Source: Spirochaetia bacterium (GTDB lineage: Bacteria; Spirochaetota; Leptospiria; Leptospirales; Leptonemataceae). Taken from it: a stretch of DNA of 34,730 nt. A model generated the notes under the pieces. It saw only the letters and a list, made by a program, of their open reading frames with translations. It searched no databases and was not told where the DNA came from. This document shows positions 17,586-25,655 of this stretch, piece after piece. Location of the stretch: positions 1 to 34,730 of the forward strand of contig VFLI01000049.1 of assembly GCA_009885105.1 (NCBI GenBank). Direction: 5' to 3'. The translations under genes were made by a program, and so were the position numbers. The first letter of the stretch is position 1. Every line of letters starts with the position of its first letter.

Positions 17586-19130
17586 TCAAGCGGAAAACAT
17601 TGTCATCGCCCGTTCCGCAAGAGCCGTGATAGTCAAACTGGGATTGACCCCCACATTCGCGGGGATGGCGGATCCGTCCATCACGAACAGTCCAGGATGA
17701 CCGAACACTTCATGCCGCGAATCAATCACGCCGCTCTCTGCGTCATCGCCGATGGGACAGCCGCCCAGAATATGCGCGGTCACCGATTTGTTCAGCAGAC
17801 TTTCGAGCAGCGAATTGTGAGGAACGCCTTTGCTGATTTTCGCATATTCGCGCGCGGCCTGATTGGCCTCCGGAATATATGCCGGTGCCTGGCGGCCGGA
17901 CAGCGATACAGACTGCAGTTTTTTTCCAAACCAGCCGCCCCAGCGAAACGCCATCTGGTTGTCGAGGTTCTGCATCACAGAGAGCAGCGTGATTCGTTTA
18001 TGCCAGTTCCCCCATACGCGAAACGAGGCAGTGGCCTCCAGAGGATGCCTGAAAAAATAGCCGAGGACCTTCAGGGCGCGCAGAAACGGCCTCATCCCAT
18101 CCACGAGCGGTCCCGAATAGAGTTTCATGAACCAGTAACTTTCCGGCAGACGGTTCTGCGTGATGTGCGTGTGCGCATTGGCATGAAAGTCGGACGAGAT
18201 GGCCGGGCCGTGCGTGAGATCCACTGTCCTGTCCCGGGAAAGCACGCCCACAATGGCTTCGGAATTTGTACGCACACGCTTTCCCAGCATCGGCGAAAGA
18301 TTTGGCAGTGTTCCGGATGTGCGGCAGCGAAATAAAAGTTCCAGAGTTCCCAGAACGCCGGCTGCCAGGACCAGCTTTCGCGTCGTCAGAGGCGGAAGAC
18401 GTTTGCCGTTCAGCGGATTGACGATCTCAAGACGGTAGCCGCCTTCGATCGGATGAATGAGCGTCACCTTGTGCTCCGGCAGTATTTTCGCGCCGTGTTT
18501 TTCTGCAAGGTACTGATAGTTCTTGTCCAGCGTATTCTTGGCGCCAGAAGCGCAGCCGGCCAGACAGGCGCCAATCTGCGTACAGCCGTTGCGAGACGGG
18601 CCTTCGCCGCCGAAAAACGGGTCCGGTGTGTTCGCCTCTCCAAAATAAATACCGAGCGTCACCGGGCCGTAAGTTTCGCCGGCGCCCATCGCCTGTGCCG
18701 TTTTTTTGAGATATTCGTCCTGAATGCCGAATGTGGGACAGACAGTCCGCCCGAGCATTTTTGACGCTGTTGCGTAATGCGGACGCATTTCAGATTCCAG
18801 ATTCTTGGCTGTCTGCCCCCAGGCCGGATCCTGGAAAAAAGCCGGTTTCGGATCGATCAGAACCGCAGCGTACACAAGACTGCCGCCGCCCACTCCCACA
18901 CCGCCGACGATGGTTACATGCTTGAAAAAAGACTGTGTGAAAAAACCTTTGAGACCCAGCGCCGGATTCCAGAGCAGATGGAAGGGAGAACGATTGGCTT
19001 TTTCGATGTCCTCGCTGCTGACGCGCCGGCCCATTTCCAGAACGGCCGTGCGAAGGCCCTTCTCGCTCGAACGCAGCGCGGCCACGCTTCCGCCGAATCC
19101 CGAACCTACAACGATGACATCATAATCCAT
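17586..19130 (-). CDS. GMC-family FAD oxidoreductase, cholesterol-oxidase-like
   Basis: This protein has 514 residues. It starts MDYDVIVVGSGFGGSVAA, the FAD-binding Rossmann motif; the start at 19130 has AGGAG seven bases upstream, better than the Met two codons earlier. GGVGVGGGSLVY (about residue 75) is the second FAD-contact region. A cysteine cluster CTQIGACLAGC lies near 190. The C-terminus has the GMC signature: HILGGCPIGDD with the catalytic His, then GLFVMDGSAIPANVGVNPSL with the Asn. This layout is that of bacterial cholesterol oxidase-like enzymes (COG2303) that oxidise a sterol-like or other hydrophobic alcohol; the true substrate is unknown. There is no signal peptide. Its start overlaps the end of the preceding small gene by 11 bases, suggesting a joint function. 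Confidence 0.9.
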   Translation of the reverse strand: MDYDVIVVGSGFGGSVAALRSSEKGLRTAVLEMGRRVSSEDIEKANRSPFHLLWNPALGLKGFFTQSFFKHVTIVGGVGVGGGSLVYAAVLIDPKPAFFQDPAWGQTAKNLESEMRPHYATASKMLGRTVCPTFGIQDEYLKKTAQAMGAGETYGPVTLGIYFGEANTPDPFFGGEGPSRNGCTQIGACLAGCASGAKNTLDKNYQYLAEKHGAKILPEHKVTLIHPIEGGYRLEIVNPLNGKRLPPLTTRKLVLAAGVLGTLELLFRCRTSGTLPNLSPMLGKRVRTNSEAIVGVLSRDRTVDLTHGPAISSDFHANAHTHITQNRLPESYWFMKLYSGPLVDGMRPFLRALKVLGYFFRHPLEATASFRVWGNWHKRITLLSVMQNLDNQMAFRWGGWFGKKLQSVSLSGRQAPAYIPEANQAAREYAKISKGVPHNSLLESLLNKSVTAHILGGCPIGDDAESGVIDSRHEVFGHPGLFVMDGSAIPANVGVNPSLTITALAERAMTMFSA

Positions 19131-19584
19131 TACCATGCTCCTGAAACTCCAGCAAAAACGGAAATGACATTGAACGAAGGCCGGCAATATCCGCGACGGT
19201 CATTCCGAGTACTGTGTTTTTATCGATGCGGCGCAGTTCATCCACGATATGCGTCCAGGGGAAAGGATTGTCCGATTGATAATGCAGAGCCAGACCGTCT
19301 TTGCCGTCGATAAGGGATTTTGCGCTCACCAGTTCCATGGAAAAACGTGTTGAGAACTTGCCCGCGCGCAGAACGATATTGCTGGCTTTGCCGTTTTCGC
19401 TGAATTCTTTGCCCCACCAGCCGCCCAGCCCAGACACAGCCAGGGCAGGCCCGGCGGAAGCTCGCAGCCATCCCGGTCCAACAAACGAGGCGCGGTACAC
19501 ACCGCGAAGAGATGCAGCTTCCGGCGGCGAGAGTGAGGCAAAAAGTTCGCGAAATTTTTTGAGAGAAAGTGAGTTGTAGTTCAT
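19120..19584 (-). CDS. Conserved-looking hypothetical protein coupled to the GMC oxidoreductase
   Basis: This 154-residue soluble protein has no signal peptide. A helical start is followed by a Gly/Trp-rich beta region (GVYRASFVGPGWLR, then SGLGGWWGKEF) and strands ending MSFPFLLEFQEHGNGL. The pattern of short Gly-x-(Tyr/Trp) strands suggests a small beta barrel that might hold a lipid-like ligand, which would suit a partner of a sterol-type oxidase. That is speculation. The 11-base overlap with the next gene indicates translational coupling. I cannot assign a family. Confidence 0.7.
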   Translation of the reverse strand: MNYNSLSLKKFRELFASLSPPEAASLRGVYRASFVGPGWLRASAGPALAVSGLGGWWGKEFSENGKASNIVLRAGKFSTRFSMELVSAKSLIDGKDGLALHYQSDNPFPWTHIVDELRRIDKNTVLGMTVADIAGLRSMSFPFLLEFQEHGNGL

Positions 19585-19701
19585 GTCGATTTCTACCGCA
19601 AGTGAAGCCTCGTCAGGCCCTCTGTCAATCTATTTCCAATCATAGTTCGGCCTGTTTCCCATTACAAATACCAGCGAGCCTTCGCGCGCGAACCACCGCG
19701 G

Positions 19702-20409
19702 CTAGCTGATTTCCAGACTGCGGCCGTTCTTGCGCAGCCAGTTTTTCTGCTCTTTGCTGCCCGGAAGAATTCGCTCCACAAGATTCCAGAAATCGCGGGA
19801 GTGGTTGAGATGCACCAGATGCGACAGCTCGTGCACGACAACCGAATCCACGATATCCATGGGCGCCATGATGATCTTCCAGTTGAAAGAAATATTTCCG
19901 TTGGATGCGCAGGAACCCCAGCGTCTTTTGAGCTTCTTGACTGTAATTTTTCCGGGCGTCACACCGATTATTTCTGAATAGTGCCGGACTCGATCCGACA
20001 GGATTTTCTCGGCCCCTGTCCTGTACCATTTTTCCATCTGAGCCAGCGCCGCTTTTGACACATCCTGAGGGTTTCGCGCAAGGTCGATGCGGATGAGCGG
20101 GCCGGTATTCTCCTCATCGAAAAATGAAACGGAAGAGCGCTTCGACGAGGCAATTTCCAGACGGCATTCCTTGCCGAGATAAAGCGCTGTTTCTCCGTCT
20201 GCGATTTTTCGCGGCTTGATTCCGGGACGAAACTGCTGATTGTATGCGATTTTTTTCAAAATCCAGCCGGTCTTCTCGTCCAGCATTTCTTTTATTTGAT
20301 ACTGAGGGAATCGCTTTGGCACGATCACCTGAACTGTGTTGTCATGATATACGACAATGGAGGCTGTTCTGCGTTTGCGCCGGATGACGGTGTAATGAAA
20401 TTCACTCAT
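19702..20409 (-). CDS. YgjP-type (DUF45) metallopeptidase-like protein
   Basis: The start at 20409 (MSEFHYTVIRRKRR) is chosen because homologs begin close to this conserved strand; the 12 codons upstream overlap the HEPN gene and are not conserved in character. The 235-residue protein has the family markers in order: PKRFPQYQIKEMLDEK (helix), KKLKRRWGSC followed by GNISFNWKI, then the zinc site VVHELSHLVHLNHS (HExxH with a third His six residues on) and FWNLVERILPG. The YgjP/DUF45 family is zinc-metallopeptidase-like. A physiological substrate is not established, though a pyrophosphatase activity on UTP has been reported for E. coli YgjP. It overlaps the HEPN gene by 8 bases, forming an operon MNT-HEPN-YgjP. 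Confidence 0.9.
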   Translation of the reverse strand: MSEFHYTVIRRKRRTASIVVYHDNTVQVIVPKRFPQYQIKEMLDEKTGWILKKIAYNQQFRPGIKPRKIADGETALYLGKECRLEIASSKRSSVSFFDEENTGPLIRIDLARNPQDVSKAALAQMEKWYRTGAEKILSDRVRHYSEIIGVTPGKITVKKLKRRWGSCASNGNISFNWKIIMAPMDIVDSVVVHELSHLVHLNHSRDFWNLVERILPGSKEQKNWLRKNGRSLEIS

Positions 20410-20809
20410 GACCCAGGATGATTTGCGCTGCCCAGTCGAAAACAATCTGGCTGATCCTTACTGCTTCTAAATATTCCTTCTCAAGAACCGGCTCGGCGAC
20501 TCCTGGATACCGCGTCTCCACGGCAAACTCGGTTAGAACCGCGGCTTTCTGCAATGCTTCAGATACAACGAGTCCAGCATTTTTCACCTGAGTCAATAGC
20601 TCGGCTATATCGTGCACATACCGGAATGGGATGTTTTTATATATCAGAACTGCCTTGATAGCTTTTTCGGCGCATTGCTGTGCGTCAAAACAGAGGTCTT
20701 CATAAAGCACATCAGCCGGTTTAGCAGCGCCGGATGCCCTGGTAAGATTGCTCTTTGCGCGACGCAGCCATTCCAGTGCCAGACCTTTTCCCTCTTCATC
20801 AAGCGGCAT
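20402..20809 (-). CDS. HEPN-domain protein, partner of adjacent MNT
   Basis: This 135-residue helical protein starts MPLDEEGKGLALEWLRRAK; the ATG at 20809 follows AAGGAAGGG at good spacing, whereas the Met 7 codons upstream sits deeper in the preceding gene. The stretch CFDAQQCAEKAIKAVLIYKN is typical of HEPN proteins (Pfam PF05168), as is the following RYVHDIAELL. It lacks the R-x4-6-H RNase motif seen in the HepT protein of this window; only R-x2-H is present. It may therefore act as a non-cleaving or nucleotide-binding HEPN protein. It overlaps the upstream MNT gene by 11 bases and the downstream metallopeptidase gene by 8. Confidence 0.85.
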   Translation of the reverse strand: MPLDEEGKGLALEWLRRAKSNLTRASGAAKPADVLYEDLCFDAQQCAEKAIKAVLIYKNIPFRYVHDIAELLTQVKNAGLVVSEALQKAAVLTEFAVETRYPGVAEPVLEKEYLEAVRISQIVFDWAAQIILGHE

Positions 20810-21122
20810 AGATTTCCCTTCCTTCTTCAAGGGCTCTCTTTATAACCATGTCATGGCGATCCGAGTATGCTCTCAGGTCCTCGTCATTGACGACCACCAA
20901 GTCCACCGCGAATCCGACTCCGAACATTTTTTCATAAATTTGCTGTGCTGTTTTTCTGCGATGTTGGCCAACGGGAACAACTACCAAAAGATCTATATCA
21001 CTGTTCGGACCCATCTCACCGCGAGCTGCAGATCCGAACAGGATGATTCTTCTCGTGGGAACGCAGTCGATTATTATATTCTTTATTTTATCAATATATT
21101 CATTTAATATTTTGTCAGTCAC
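20799..21122 (-). CDS. MNT-domain nucleotidyltransferase (second HEPN/MNT pair)
   Basis: This 107-residue protein carries the GSx10DxD signature in LFGSAARGEMGPNSDIDLLV (about residues 29-48) and a third acid in the strand FAVDLVVV. The start is GTG at 21122, preceded by the strong ribosome site GGAGGAAC. MNT proteins paired with HEPN proteins act as antitoxins or modifiers of their partner. Its 3' end overlaps the HEPN gene by 11 bases. The first 60 bases are AT-rich compared with the rest. Confidence 0.88.
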   Translation of the reverse strand: MTDKILNEYIDKIKNIIIDCVPTRRIILFGSAARGEMGPNSDIDLLVVVPVGQHRRKTAQQIYEKMFGVGFAVDLVVVNDEDLRAYSDRHDMVIKRALEEGREIYAA

Positions 21123-21283
21123 TGTTCCTCCGCGGAATCAGGGAATTGGGTCTCTTTCGGTTTTACTGCTATTTCAATCGCAGCGCGGAAAATCTGTCAA
21201 TATGAAAAAAATTTGAATTTCTTGAACAAAAGGTATATTTCCAAACGCTTCCCGCTGCCCAGTTGAAATAAGCGCTCGATCTT

Positions 21284-22432
21284 CTACAATTCCCTGCACC
21301 AGTCATGATCATTGGGCGTGAATCTCGGCCCGGCTGAGGCTGAAAACTCGGATCCAGGATTGGTCCTTGCATAAGCGTCCATTGGATTGCCGCTTTGAAC
21401 ATTCGCCGCATGTCGCGAATAATTTTCGAAATCAAGCATGGTATCCTGTCTGTCTTCATGCTGAAAACTCATAAACTCAATCCCGCCCAGAGCTTTTGCC
21501 TTATCAAAATATTCCTTTGCCTTTGACAGGTATCCGCCGGACCAGTAAACAAGGCCGAGGTTCCACAGGGCGCTTATAGATTTTCCATCCGTAAGTTTCA
21601 GGACCTCCTCGCATTTATCTTTCATGTCACTCAAGTCCTGAACTCCATTGTTGCCCCCGGACAGCATCACTTCCCGGGCAGCCATCAAAAGTATGCTTAC
21701 CTGTTCTATTTTTTCCGGACTGGCTCCGACCGGATCTGTTTCCACGGCCACGTACCGAGATTCAAAATTATCTGTGTGAGGAATGAATGTTCTGTGTATG
21801 CTTCCCGTAATGGAGTATGTCGACGCACGGTTGACTTCATCAGTATCTGCGCAGGAAGGCATTTCGATGGCAGAAGCAATTATCTTGTGGGTTTCCGCAG
21901 CACTGAACGCTGTCCAGACATTGCCGTTTCTGAGATTCTTGATAGAAAGGCGGTAGACAACTCTGCCAAGAACCATGCTGTAATTGCAGAATTCGTGCCT
22001 TTCGGATATATGATCCTGCCGGCATTTATTTCGCGGTGTGCCAACGGTTTCTACGAAAATAATTCCATCTGCCGATTCTCCCGTTTGTCTTAATACTCCG
22101 GAAATGGAGTCAGGATTTTTACCGGGAAGCCTGCCGACCTTTGACCTTGTCTCCGGGCTCAGAACTGCCACTGTGTACGCGCTTGATAAAGATCGCGTAA
22201 TACTTCTTTCCATCGATTGCGCCAGAGAGCCGTCCGTATCATTGAGGGCTGAGATATCCACATAAACGATGAGCCGGGATCCGGCAGGGATGGTCTTTGT
22301 CAAAGTGGATTCAAAGCCTCTGTCGTAGAGTCGGATGAAAGCTCCGCCTGCCGAACACCCCGCCGAGGAAGTTATTATAAAAAGAGCGATGATCGTGATT
22401 CTCGCGAGGGTCAAAATTTTATTTTGCTTCAT
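21284..22432 (-). CDS. TPR-containing lipoprotein
   Basis: This protein has 382 residues. A lysine-rich start and hydrophobic leader end in the lipobox S-A-G-C (Cys26). Residues 35-230 form an alpha/beta domain that starts with a strand (SRLIVYVDISAL) and contains a long Ser/Thr/Arg-rich helix; cysteines at the CRQDH and HEFCNY stretch may pair. Residues about 270-325 contain one or two TPR-like helices (ALWNLGLVYWSGGYLSKAKEYFDKA). This combination resembles lipoproteins annotated as DUF6340, but I am not certain. It should be anchored to a membrane from the periplasmic side. It has no operon partner: 160 bases separate it from the MNT gene, and upstream lies a divergent gene. Confidence 0.8.
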   Translation of the reverse strand: MKQNKILTLARITIIALFIITSSAGCSAGGAFIRLYDRGFESTLTKTIPAGSRLIVYVDISALNDTDGSLAQSMERSITRSLSSAYTVAVLSPETRSKVGRLPGKNPDSISGVLRQTGESADGIIFVETVGTPRNKCRQDHISERHEFCNYSMVLGRVVYRLSIKNLRNGNVWTAFSAAETHKIIASAIEMPSCADTDEVNRASTYSITGSIHRTFIPHTDNFESRYVAVETDPVGASPEKIEQVSILLMAAREVMLSGGNNGVQDLSDMKDKCEEVLKLTDGKSISALWNLGLVYWSGGYLSKAKEYFDKAKALGGIEFMSFQHEDRQDTMLDFENYSRHAANVQSGNPMDAYARTNPGSEFSASAGPRFTPNDHDWCREL

Positions 22433-22439
22433 ATAAATA

Positions 22440-22467
22440 ACTTTATTCTATCGCACATTCAGGTCAA
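22440..22467 (-). promoter_or_regulatory. Possible promoter of TPR lipoprotein
   Basis: On the minus strand TTGACC (22467-22462) and TAAAGT (22445-22440) are 16 bases apart, 8 bases before the ATG at 22432. The -10 match is weak and the leader would be very short, so this is tentative. Confidence 0.25.
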
Positions 22468-22556
22468 CCTGTAATTTCCTCGGCAGGGCTGCCGCTGCGA
22501 AACCGCGCGAAAGCCCTGCAATTCACTCGATCCATCCCCTGCAGTCAGAACAATAA

Positions 22557-22584
22557 TTGTCAATATTTCTTGACAGAATATTAG
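22557..22584 (+). promoter_or_regulatory. Possible promoter of ankyrin gene
   Basis: TTGTCA (22557-22562) and TATTAG (22579-22584) are separated by 16 bases, about 35 bases before the GTG start at 22619. A perfect TTGACA at 22570-22575 has only ACAATG at the right distance, so it is less likely. The AT-rich patch in this GC-rich window supports promoter function. Confidence 0.3.
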
Positions 22585-22618
22585 AAACATTCACAATGAG
22601 GCAGCATAAGCCCTGGCT

Positions 22619-23971
22619 GTGAATCACTTGAAAACAGGAAAAGATAAAAGCACGAATTCACCGGCTGCGCCTTCAATCGACGATTTGAATGAAGCCGCAC
22701 TGAAAAAACTGATAGATCAGAAATTTGATCTGAACGCGCCGGTCAACCGGGCGGGAAAAACCTACTTGATACAGGCCGCCGAGGCCGGCAAAACAGATAT
22801 CGTCCGGCTGCTGATAGAAAATCATGCCGATGTAAATATCGCGGACAAAAAAGACAGACAGACGGCGCTGCTTCTGGCCTGCCGGGAGGGGCATGAAGAG
22901 ATTGTAAAGATATTAATCGCAAACAAGGCTGATGTTCATCACGTAAAAAAATCAGACATCACGACTCTCATGTACGCAGCGCGCGGAGGCAGTCCGGCGA
23001 TCGTTGAACTTTTGATCCAGCAGGGAGCAAAAATAAATCTGAGCAATGACGAAGGTCAAAACGCTCTTATGTATGCCGCCGATTCCGATTCGAAACTGGA
23101 GGCATTCAAATTACTGGTCGAGGCGGGCGCAGATATCAATCATTGCGATCAGGAAGGCAAGCCGGCCATCGCCTGGTCGGCCGGTCTGGGCAGTCTGGAA
23201 ATCACGCGCTATCTTATTGCGAAAGGCGCGGATTTATCTTTTGTAGACAGTTTTGGATCCAATCTTTTGAATTACGCGAAAAAAGCAAAAAGAAACGGTA
23301 AAGAAATAGTGCGGCTCGTCAAAGCCCAGGGTATAAAAAATCTTCCTTTCTGTTACGGATTCAATCTGGCGTTCAACTGCCAGCAATGCGGTTCGCCTGT
23401 GATTGTCAACGGACCCCTGCAGAAAGTAAAATGCGCCTCCTGTCAGACGATCATTGAATTGAATGATGATTTCTGGACTGAGGTGATCGGCACTGCGTCG
23501 AACGAAGGAGGATTTTCCCTGGTTATTGGCGGAAATAGTAAAAATGTGAACAGTCTGGACATCAAATACAGGAAAATGAATCCTGTGTGCCCGTCGTGCA
23601 AAACAGGTCTGGATGCCTCAACCATACCCGGTGATGGATCCGGTAAAATCCCCTGCCCTCGCTGCAAGACTCTGATACCGTATTTTCCGTCGCCGGACTG
23701 GTTCGTGGATTATCAGATCCGTGGCAAACATCCTGTTCAGATTATAGGAGCGACGGGATTCGAGCTTTCTGAATCTTCAGAAGATCGCTCAGCCATGAAA
23801 ACTATAGCCGTTGCCTGTATTTCATGCAATGCGGCGCTGCGCGTGAATCAAGAAACACCCCGGAATGCCACATGCGATCATTGCGGCACGGTGCAGTTCA
23901 TGCCGGACGCTCTGTGGCTTTCGCTTCACCCCGCGCAAAAAAGAGACTGGTGGTATATTCGTCTGGGATGA
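22619..23971 (+). CDS. Ankyrin-repeat protein with three C-terminal zinc ribbons
   Basis: This protein has 450 residues. The start is GTG at 22619; the only nearby upstream ATG (22596) is in another frame and stops after 8 codons. Residues about 20-240 hold six ankyrin repeats (for example TYLIQAAEAGKTDIVRLLIE). Residues 250-425 contain three four-cysteine sites of CxxC-CxxC type: C254/C257 with C272/C275, C324/C327 with C346/C349, and C400/C403 with C419/C422. Each would bind one zinc. No signal peptide is present, so it is probably cytoplasmic and mediates protein or nucleic-acid contacts. The pairing of ankyrin repeats with three evenly spaced ribbons is unusual. It is transcribed divergently from the TPR lipoprotein and converges on the SH3b lipoprotein. 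Confidence 0.9.
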   Translation: MNHLKTGKDKSTNSPAAPSIDDLNEAALKKLIDQKFDLNAPVNRAGKTYLIQAAEAGKTDIVRLLIENHADVNIADKKDRQTALLLACREGHEEIVKILIANKADVHHVKKSDITTLMYAARGGSPAIVELLIQQGAKINLSNDEGQNALMYAADSDSKLEAFKLLVEAGADINHCDQEGKPAIAWSAGLGSLEITRYLIAKGADLSFVDSFGSNLLNYAKKAKRNGKEIVRLVKAQGIKNLPFCYGFNLAFNCQQCGSPVIVNGPLQKVKCASCQTIIELNDDFWTEVIGTASNEGGFSLVIGGNSKNVNSLDIKYRKMNPVCPSCKTGLDASTIPGDGSGKIPCPRCKTLIPYFPSPDWFVDYQIRGKHPVQIIGATGFELSESSEDRSAMKTIAVACISCNAALRVNQETPRNATCDHCGTVQFMPDALWLSLHPAQKRDWWYIRLG

Positions 23972-23983
23972 AACTGCAGTGCC

Positions 23984-23997
23984 CGCGCGTTCGCGCG
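23984..23997. terminator. Short GC hairpin between convergent genes
   Basis: CGCGCG-TT-CGCGCG lies in the 29-base gap between the ankyrin gene and the convergent SH3b lipoprotein gene. It can fold on either strand and might serve as a bidirectional terminator, but neither side has a U-tract. Confidence 0.25.
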
Positions 23998-24000
23998 CAT

Positions 24001-24798
24001 TCAGCACTCAGGTTCCTTTTCAGGGATCAGAAGATCGCCGTCCACTCCGCGCGGCACAACATTGCCGTACTTCTTTCGCCAGGATTCCGGTACATCCGAT
24101 TCTTTGATTTTTTCTATGAAATATTTCGGACGCGTGCCGGCCAGCATCGGTTCCGTGCCACAGGAGGAGCTGGTGTATGAATAATTGATTTCGACAACAA
24201 TACGCTCTCCGTCTACAGTCCAGCCGCCGGCGACAATGCAGATGCCTCCACCCGGGCAGTTGCTGATCGGCGAACCATCGGATTGGCCGTAGGGTGACCC
24301 ATAGGGCGAGGATACCGGCGGACACATAATAGGTCTGAAGATGACCGAACCGTCCGGCATCAATGTTTCAGATGCGGCGCAGGATTTGAAAATGGAAGTC
24401 GATCCGTCCACCCAGCGGGCCATCCAGGGCTGGACGCACGTTCCGCCCACCAGTGTGCCGTTGCAGGCTTTTGCCATCCTGGCCCTGTCCATCGCAGACG
24501 GATCGGATGAGATGAAAGCCGAAAATACAAATCCCTCTTTGCTGCCATGCTTGACTTTAAACCAGGCGGCGGTTTTCCCGCCAATGGTTTCCACGGGGCC
24601 CTTATCATCCAGAATCACCACTTCCTCGCCCAGAGGCAATACCTCCAGATTCTGCGAACTTGCCGAGGGGGCCGAACGCAGGATCACTCCCGATTGAGAC
24701 GTGACGAGCGCGATTTCTGATTTCGCCTTGCAGGAGATGATCAGAATGAAAACAATGAAAACTGCAAGAATCGATGGAACGATTTTATTTCGAAACAT
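24001..24798 (-). CDS. SH3b-domain lipoprotein
   Basis: This protein has 265 residues, starting MFRNKIVPSILAVFIVF with lipobox L-I-I-S-C (Cys22). The 22 codons open upstream lack signal character, and GGAAG precedes the chosen ATG. Residues about 30-95 form a bacterial SH3 domain: GVILRSAPSASSQNLEVLPLGEEVV is followed by AAWFKVKHGSKEGFVFSAFI, the usual Trp-x-Lys-Val...Gly-x-Val pattern. Such domains often bind cell-wall peptides. The C-terminal half has six or more cysteines and a Gly/Pro/Ser stretch (SSPYGSPYGQ), so disulphides are likely. It is probably anchored in the periplasm or at the cell surface. I do not recognise the C-terminal domain. Confidence 0.85.
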   Translation of the reverse strand: MFRNKIVPSILAVFIVFILIISCKAKSEIALVTSQSGVILRSAPSASSQNLEVLPLGEEVVILDDKGPVETIGGKTAAWFKVKHGSKEGFVFSAFISSDPSAMDRARMAKACNGTLVGGTCVQPWMARWVDGSTSIFKSCAASETLMPDGSVIFRPIMCPPVSSPYGSPYGQSDGSPISNCPGGGICIVAGGWTVDGERIVVEINYSYTSSSCGTEPMLAGTRPKYFIEKIKESDVPESWRKKYGNVVPRGVDGDLLIPEKEPEC

Positions 24799-24923
24799 AA
24801 TAGAACTTCCGGTAAGAAAAATATGTAGCCAGTTTTTATCCGCCAGGACAGCCTCGCAATTCATTTTCCGATTGAGCAGATATAAAATGATTGTTTATCG
24901 CTGTGGATGTCTAAAATCCGGGC

Positions 24924-25655
24924 ATGGCATTCTTTCCAAAATTTCTGCCGGCACTCCGCCGCGAACTGCGCATTTTGCTGAGAATATTCGCCGATCGTCA
25001 CAGCGGCGTCCGCAGCCGTCTTGCCGGCGCCGGATCTATTGAGATTTTTGACAATACAGATTCTTTAGAAATCGAGCAGGCCGTTCGAAAAACGACCCTG
25101 TCGCAGAATAAAATCAAGAACATTCGTATCGCCGCCAAATCCATCAATCTCTGCGCAATTGCGCCCGGTGAAATATTTTCTTTCTGGCACCTGGTCGGTC
25201 GTCCCAGTCGCGCTCGCGGATATCTGGAAGGACGAATGCTTGTCAAAGGATATCTGGGCGCAGAAATCGGCGGCGGACTGTGCCAGCTGTCCGGCCTGCT
25301 CTACCATCTTTCTCTGCGGGCCGGTCTCAAGATCTTAGAGCGGCATCCCCACAGCGTCGACATTTACGCTGAAGATGAGCGATTTACTCCGCTCGGTGCG
25401 GATGCCGCCGTGGTGTTTGGCGTCAAGGACCTGCGCTTTGAAAACAATTATAATTTTCCGATTCGCTTTGATATTTCGATCGAAAACAATAAGCTCACAG
25501 GACGATTGACGGCGTCAGGCCCGCTGCTCAAACACGAAATCAGCTTTGAACGACAACGCATTTCAAATAGTCAGGAAGAGGTTCGCACAATTATTTCAGG
25601 AATAAATACTCAGACTGAACACCAACGCAATGTCTATACCCGCAATCAATCATAA
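24924..25655 (+). CDS. VanW-family protein
   Basis: This protein has 243 residues. The family core is clear: CAIAPGEIFSFWHLVGRPS (about residues 77-95), then GYLEGRMLVKGYLGAEIGGG and LCQLSGLLYHLSLRAGL, then ERHPHSVDIYAEDERFTPLGADAAV. VanW proteins are named after a gene accompanying some vancomycin-resistance clusters; their biochemical role is unknown, and no resistance genes are nearby. The ATG is preceded in frame by a stop (TAA, 12 bases upstream), so this is the earliest start. There is no obvious signal peptide; the N-terminus is a basic amphipathic helix. The end overlaps the next gene by 26 bases. Confidence 0.92.
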   Translation: MAFFPKFLPALRRELRILLRIFADRHSGVRSRLAGAGSIEIFDNTDSLEIEQAVRKTTLSQNKIKNIRIAAKSINLCAIAPGEIFSFWHLVGRPSRARGYLEGRMLVKGYLGAEIGGGLCQLSGLLYHLSLRAGLKILERHPHSVDIYAEDERFTPLGADAAVVFGVKDLRFENNYNFPIRFDISIENNKLTGRLTASGPLLKHEISFERQRISNSQEEVRTIISGINTQTEHQRNVYTRNQS

